Positions 59,523 through 64,000 of a stretch of 64,000 nucleotides of DNA are shown one piece after another. The notes under the pieces are model-generated. The model was not told the origin of the DNA. It worked only from the letters and a program-made list of their open reading frames with translations, and searched no databases. Where the stretch lies: contig VUYV01000089.1 in NCBI GenBank assembly GCA_008711295.1, forward strand, positions 1,477,270 through 1,541,269, in the 5' to 3' direction. Position numbers and translations under genes: made by a program. Source of the stretch: Anarhynchus alexandrinus. Its lineage: Eukaryota; Chordata; Aves; Charadriiformes; Charadriidae. How positions within the stretch are numbered: the stretch's first letter is position 1; the number at the start of each line of letters is the position of its first letter.

Positions 59523-59573
59523 GGAAAAAAACCCAACAAACAAACAAACCAACCCAAAAAACCCAAACAAAAC
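59523..59573 (+). repeat. A/C low-complexity tract
   Basis: CAAA and CCAAA-like units dominate this stretch, similar in style to 44009-44065. Confidence 0.85.
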
Positions 59574-59717
59574 CTCAGTATCAGTTATGCTATCGGCACT
59601 ATCATCTGTAAAAACTGAAGTACTATCATCTGTAAAAGCAGTATCACTTCCATACAAACCAGAAAAAATATGTTCTTTTTGTCCCTTAAGATGAGAATTT
59701 CTGATTTTTTTTTAGCC

Positions 59718-60339
59718 TGTGGTGGGTTTACCTTGGCCAGCCAGCTGGTGCCCACCCAGGTGCTTTCACTGTCCCTCCTCAGCAGGATAAAGGAGGGAAT
59801 AACACGAAAGTCTCATAGGTCAAGATAAAGTCAGTTTAAAAAAAAAAAAACGAACCAAAACCAAAAAACCACGCAAAGGCTGTGTGCAGAAGCAAAGGAA
59901 AAAAAAAGATTTAGTGTCTACTTCCCATCAGCAGGAGATGTCCAGTCATTTCCTGGGAAGCAGGGCATCCATACACATAGCGGTTGCTTCAGGAGACAAA
60001 TGCCTTACTAAAAAACGCCTTCCCCCCCCCCCNNNNNNNNNNNNNNNNNNNNNNNNCTTTTGTTGCAGAACATTTCATACAGTATGGAATATCACACTGG
60101 GATATCCCTTTGGTCAGTTGGGATCAGCTGTCCTGCCTCTGTCCCCTCCCACCTCTTGCCCTTTCCAACCCAGCTTACTGGCCTTTTAGTGAGGAAGGAG
60201 CTAAGTGGGTAGTTGAAGAGACATCCTTGATGCTATGTAAGCGCTGCTCAGCAATATAGCCAGGGTAGTGGTGCATTATCAACACTGTTCTGACTATGAA
60301 AACAAAGCACAGTACTATTATGGCTCCATCCCAGCCACA
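59718..60339 (-). mobile_element. Endogenous retrovirus solo LTR, antisense, containing an assembly gap
   Basis: It begins TGTGGTGGGTTTACCTTGGC, the inverse of the terminus seen at 3441-3455 and 58019-58033, and ends '...catcccagccaca' at 60339. On the minus strand the order matches the LTR at 2.9 kb: a 5' part with GCTGAGCAGCGCTTACATAG, then CAGGACAGCTGATCCCAACT, a G-run, and the 'tcccatcagcagg'-type segment. A gap of 24 N replaces part of the G-run side. No target duplication was identified and no internal region is present. Confidence 0.85.
60033..60056. other. Assembly gap (24 N)
   Basis: 24 unknown bases directly after C10 (60022/60023-60032). The homologous place in the LTR at 2.9 kb is the purine-rich block ending in G8 (about 3148-3170), so the gap probably marks unreadable homopolymer. 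Confidence 1.
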
Positions 60340-63300
60340 CCCAATACACAGCTATATTTTTTACCAGCTGGAGGGTTAATATGCTTCAAAATCTTGAAAC
60401 ACACAAAAATAAAGCCACCATGCGGCAAAGTAAGTCTGTACATGCTAATATTTGTGTAAAGATTTATTAACTGCCGAGAGCCATGAAATTTCTTCCACAA
60501 AATGAAGTTTCCTCTTTACATTCAATGCAGTGTTATGTCAAAAGAAAACAAAAAGACAAATTCTTCATAAAAGAAAGTTTTGGTGTTCCTTCAGTGTACC
60601 CAGGATCAATTGCCAATTTGTTAACTTGGTAATCTGCTGCCAATGTGTTTTTTTTGTTTTTTTTTTTTTAAACAGAGTCTTTTACGTTTAATAAATATAC
60701 AAGGAGATGTGAAAACTTTGAATGACATTTCATGAAATCAGACAGTTATCTCCATTAAGAGAGAGTTTCTTGCAGGTAATGGAAAAGTTGCATGGAAATC
60801 TTTTCCCCTTTATTAAAGCTGTAATACTTTCATCCTCTTTCAAACGTGTTTTACTCTCAATGTATTTATGGATTACCTTCTACCCTTTACAATCATGGAT
60901 CTCTGTCACAAATGGGAATATTGATCCACTGACATGAAAGTATTTTTAAGCAGTCTTTAGGAATAATACCAATCATCTCTTAGCTTGTGTTGTCTATGAC
61001 AGGGAAAATGGTATTTAAATTCCACAGGTCAAAGAGTTGATGAATAATAATAGAGGTGAAGGTCAATAACCAGACAAACAATATATAGAAATATTTGTCA
61101 CTATATTTTGTCTTAAAATACTTAATACTTAAGGTCCTACATTTCCAGAAATCTTACTTGTAAAAGTTTCGATGGTTTCCTCTCCGAATTAGGTGCATAT
61201 ATTTGGTGTTTAATATAGACATATGTTTCAGATACACATATCTCATAGAATGATGTTTGAGAATATTTCTTCTTTTAGAGAAATATTTGAGATTTGAGTA
61301 ATTTTAATGTTATACCTAAACTGGATTTAAGTGTATTTGTTAGAGTTAGTTGTTTAGACCAAAATTACATTCAGATACTCACACCCCGCTCCGGCCATAA
61401 ACTTCTGGAGATGACAATTTACTTGACTTCCAAACAAGCTAATGTCTGAACTGAGTGAAAACACCCCTCGCCTCCCTCCTAATTTCATAGGTCTGTTTCA
61501 TTTCTACAAACAGTGATCCCAGACTTTGCTGGATCAAGGTCTGGTCTTCGCCTTTTCTTTTCCTGTGGCTCCAAAATAAAAGGCCTATTCTAGATTTCTG
61601 AACCTTTGGCTTTGTTCACATTTTTTATAACTGATTGTCTTTTCTGGAGAAAGAGAATCCTTATTACAGTAATATTACTTTTTTAATATATGGAATATTA
61701 TGAGCATTGAAAGCCACAGAAAGCTCTTTGGCTTGTGAAAATCATGTAGACTAAAGTTTCACATTAATACATAAAAAGTGTTGAACCACACTGATTTACA
61801 ATGAAGGATCCCATTCAGAATCACTAACAGAATCAGTAGCCGTGAAAAAAAATGCACAATAGACAATAAAAAGATCTTTTTATTAAGTGGATATTTTGCT
61901 TTTTCTGTTAAGATGTGTAGGTTAACTTAAACTTCAGTGCCCTCTCCATGATTAGTTTTTGTGCTTGGTTTGTTGGGTTTTTTTGTCCTTCAAAAGAAAA
62001 AGAGAAAGTGCAGAAGATCTATCACTGACTTAAGTGAAAACAGGCATACCATTATAGACAGGCATGATTACAAGCATGAAAGGCCCGAGGTATACAAGTA
62101 CACAATTCCTGAACTGTGACTGTGTTGTGACAAAATAATTACCTTCTTTTCTTTCTGAAAAGTTCCTGACATTTTGGTCAAGTAGTCCAGAAGTGCATCT
62201 GTAACACCACTGAAACAAATTTCTTATTCTTCCCCCTGCTTACTGCACTCTGATTGTCACTGTGGTGCAGTCTGAGAAGTCATGAACTTGCTGACTTGTC
62301 AATGAGAGGAGATGAGGTGCATGCTCCAGGAGAGCATGTGGTGAGCTCAAGAGGCTGCAGAGCGTTTGGTCCGTGGGATGAGACAAGAACTAGCTTGAAC
62401 TGAAATGGCCAGTGTGCATTGGGTTCTCACTATGTACCTCACACTCTTCAGGGTCATTCTTACTGCAGAATTAGTACTGCTTGTCGATACAGACAGAGGC
62501 TAAGTAGTGCATATATGAGAAAACTAGTTTTTTCAAACCCTTAAAATTTAGGGACCGGTTACACTCAAAGTTCATTGCAGGAGACAATCATGCAAAAATA
62601 ATTTTCAAAATCCTGTATTTTGTTAGCACTACAACTGTCAGCTAATGACAAATCTCATGAAAGTCTCAGGGCAAACAAGACCTTTCATAAGGGCAAACTT
62701 TTTACCAACATTGTTTCCATTGTTATGGGAAAACAGCAAATTGTAGTATTATGGATAGCTACACATCAACATTATAGAAACAAGAATGTTTTAGAGCATT
62801 CCTATGGCAATTTACTATTTATATGAATGTATTTGTTAAGATTTGCAAGCTAAGCAAGAAATTAATAGTTTCAATAGGAGGCTTCCATAGATTACATTAC
62901 AGAATTAAAAATTTTTCAGATAAAGCATCAGTAAATTTGCCTTTTAATTATCTGATTTTGGAGCAATAAGATTTGATGGATATCACCTATTTTAAATTTC
63001 CATTAAATAACATAACAAAAATATAATACCTTTGTCTATTATTACAATTATACATTAATTGTGGATAGCTCTAACCACGATATAAAAAGTTGTATTTAGA
63101 TATGATTTCGAATGCTGATTTTTAAGTAACTGATCTCTGAAATGTGAGCATCAACAAGTCATACACTTTTCCATATATATTGAGTAAAAAGAGTACATAT
63201 GCAAAGATAATCTAAATAATTATGCTAATGTCAACTTAAGTGTTACAGACTTTTTTTCCCCTCTAAATACTGACATCTATTTACTACTACAATTGTGCCA

Positions 63301-64000
63301 GTTCCCCTTGTTCTAAATGCTGGAATCTAATTAGACTTAATACATGGACACAGTTTAGTTTTTTTTGTTTATTTGCTTTTTTAAACTGAAAGAACAGATA
63401 TTTAAACATTTCTTACAACTGTTACCAACTGACCATTATAACATTAGTATCATACCTGGAAAATTAATTTCATGCCTTAGTCTGCATAGTACAGCCCAAC
63501 CTTTTTGTCTCCTGAATATGGTCATCTCTGCTGAGAAAAAAGAGGAAAAGATGTGGATTCAACTTAGAAACCCTTTATTTCCCCTGGGGAGGGGGGAGGA
63601 GAAAAAGACAAACAGATAATGCATATCAGCAGTTCTGTTTTATGATTGCCTAGACACCTTCCACATTCCAATGTAGCTTTGGTCCAGAAAAGGTGTTTTT
63701 ATACAGTATCCTTGATTGTTTCATAAATGAAGCACTTGTGTAGTCCAAGAGAGAAAATGAAACCCTTTATTGCATGCCAAATAGTGTGCAGGATCTGAAC
63801 CAAAAATCATTTACTTGAGATGTTATTCTGTAATACTAAATAGGAAGTATTAAAATTTAATATCCCTATAGAATCAATGTAAAAAACCTGTCACTGCATT
63901 TGACCTGAAAGATGAAATTACGAAAAGGTTAGCAAGCTTGTTAAAAAGAGGATAAGAGGGATAACTAAAATGTAATCCCTTTCGGCAGTGAAGCGAGCAC
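60340..64000. other. Unassigned AT-rich DNA
   Basis: No gene or transposon recognised in the last 3.7 kb. A T-run at about 60648-60669 and a G-rich stretch at 63585-63600 are the only notable tracts. Confidence 0.5.

Larger units (their letters stand above)
58034..59717. other. Unassigned AT-rich DNA
   Basis: No gene recognised. Contains C19 (58332-58350), a 19-bp palindrome with an adjoining TATAAA (58784-58810) and an A/C low-complexity tract (59523-59573). Confidence 0.5.

Noticed and set aside
1..64000. tRNA, rRNA, CRISPR arrays, bacterial-type operons or retroviral gag/pol/env bodies
   Set aside because: None was seen on either strand. The retroviral remains are LTRs only.

Overview
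The window reads as vertebrate, almost certainly bird, nuclear DNA: AT-rich, with no operon-like coding density. Its recognisable content is retrotransposon relics of two kinds typical of birds. The first is CR1 non-LTR retrotransposons, mostly 5'-truncated, whose 3' ends carry the ATTCTATG-type short repeat preceded by the conserved GGTTGGAA/TTCCAACC block. The second is solitary LTRs of endogenous retroviruses with TG...CA ends. No host protein-coding exon, tRNA, rRNA or CRISPR array can be supported from the sequence. It looks like an intergenic or intronic stretch; flanking genes cannot be named.

Layout. 1-2.1 kb is unassigned. 2.1-3.5 kb holds an old CR1 tail and a plus-strand solo LTR. 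4.6-7.6 kb is a stack of CR1 copies: one long minus-strand copy broken by two younger CR1 insertions. 8.7-11.5 kb has three more CR1 copies. From 11.5 to 30.9 kb there is only one ~70 bp CR1 scrap, a long stretch nearly free of recognisable transposons. 30.9-33.7 kb is the longest CR1, with a recognisable endonuclease and a broken reverse transcriptase, and with an 84 bp LTR-derived insertion inside it. 34.8-36.1 kb has two CR1 pieces. 39.2-40.0 kb is a solo LTR. 42.35 kb is an assembly gap. 44.4 kb is a CR1 scrap, 50.1-51.3 kb a CR1 with an intact FADD motif, and 53.6-54.1 kb a solo LTR with a perfect 5 bp target duplication. 56.4-58.0 kb is an LTR split by the CR1 with the longest open frame (324 codons including stop). 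59.7-60.3 kb is an LTR containing a second, small gap. The last 3.7 kb is unassigned.

No new multi-gene system is visible. The most informative observations are: the 84 bp mini-LTR with its 5 bp duplication at 32.5 kb, which the second CR1 at 50.2 kb serves as an empty-site reference; the nested CR1 stratigraphy at 4.7-7.6 kb; the CR1-in-LTR nesting at 56.4-58.0 kb; several perfect inverted repeats in unique DNA; and a CpG-retaining, homeodomain-motif-rich block near 43.1-43.8 kb that could be a conserved non-coding element. Element boundaries were judged by eye and are approximate unless target duplications fix them.
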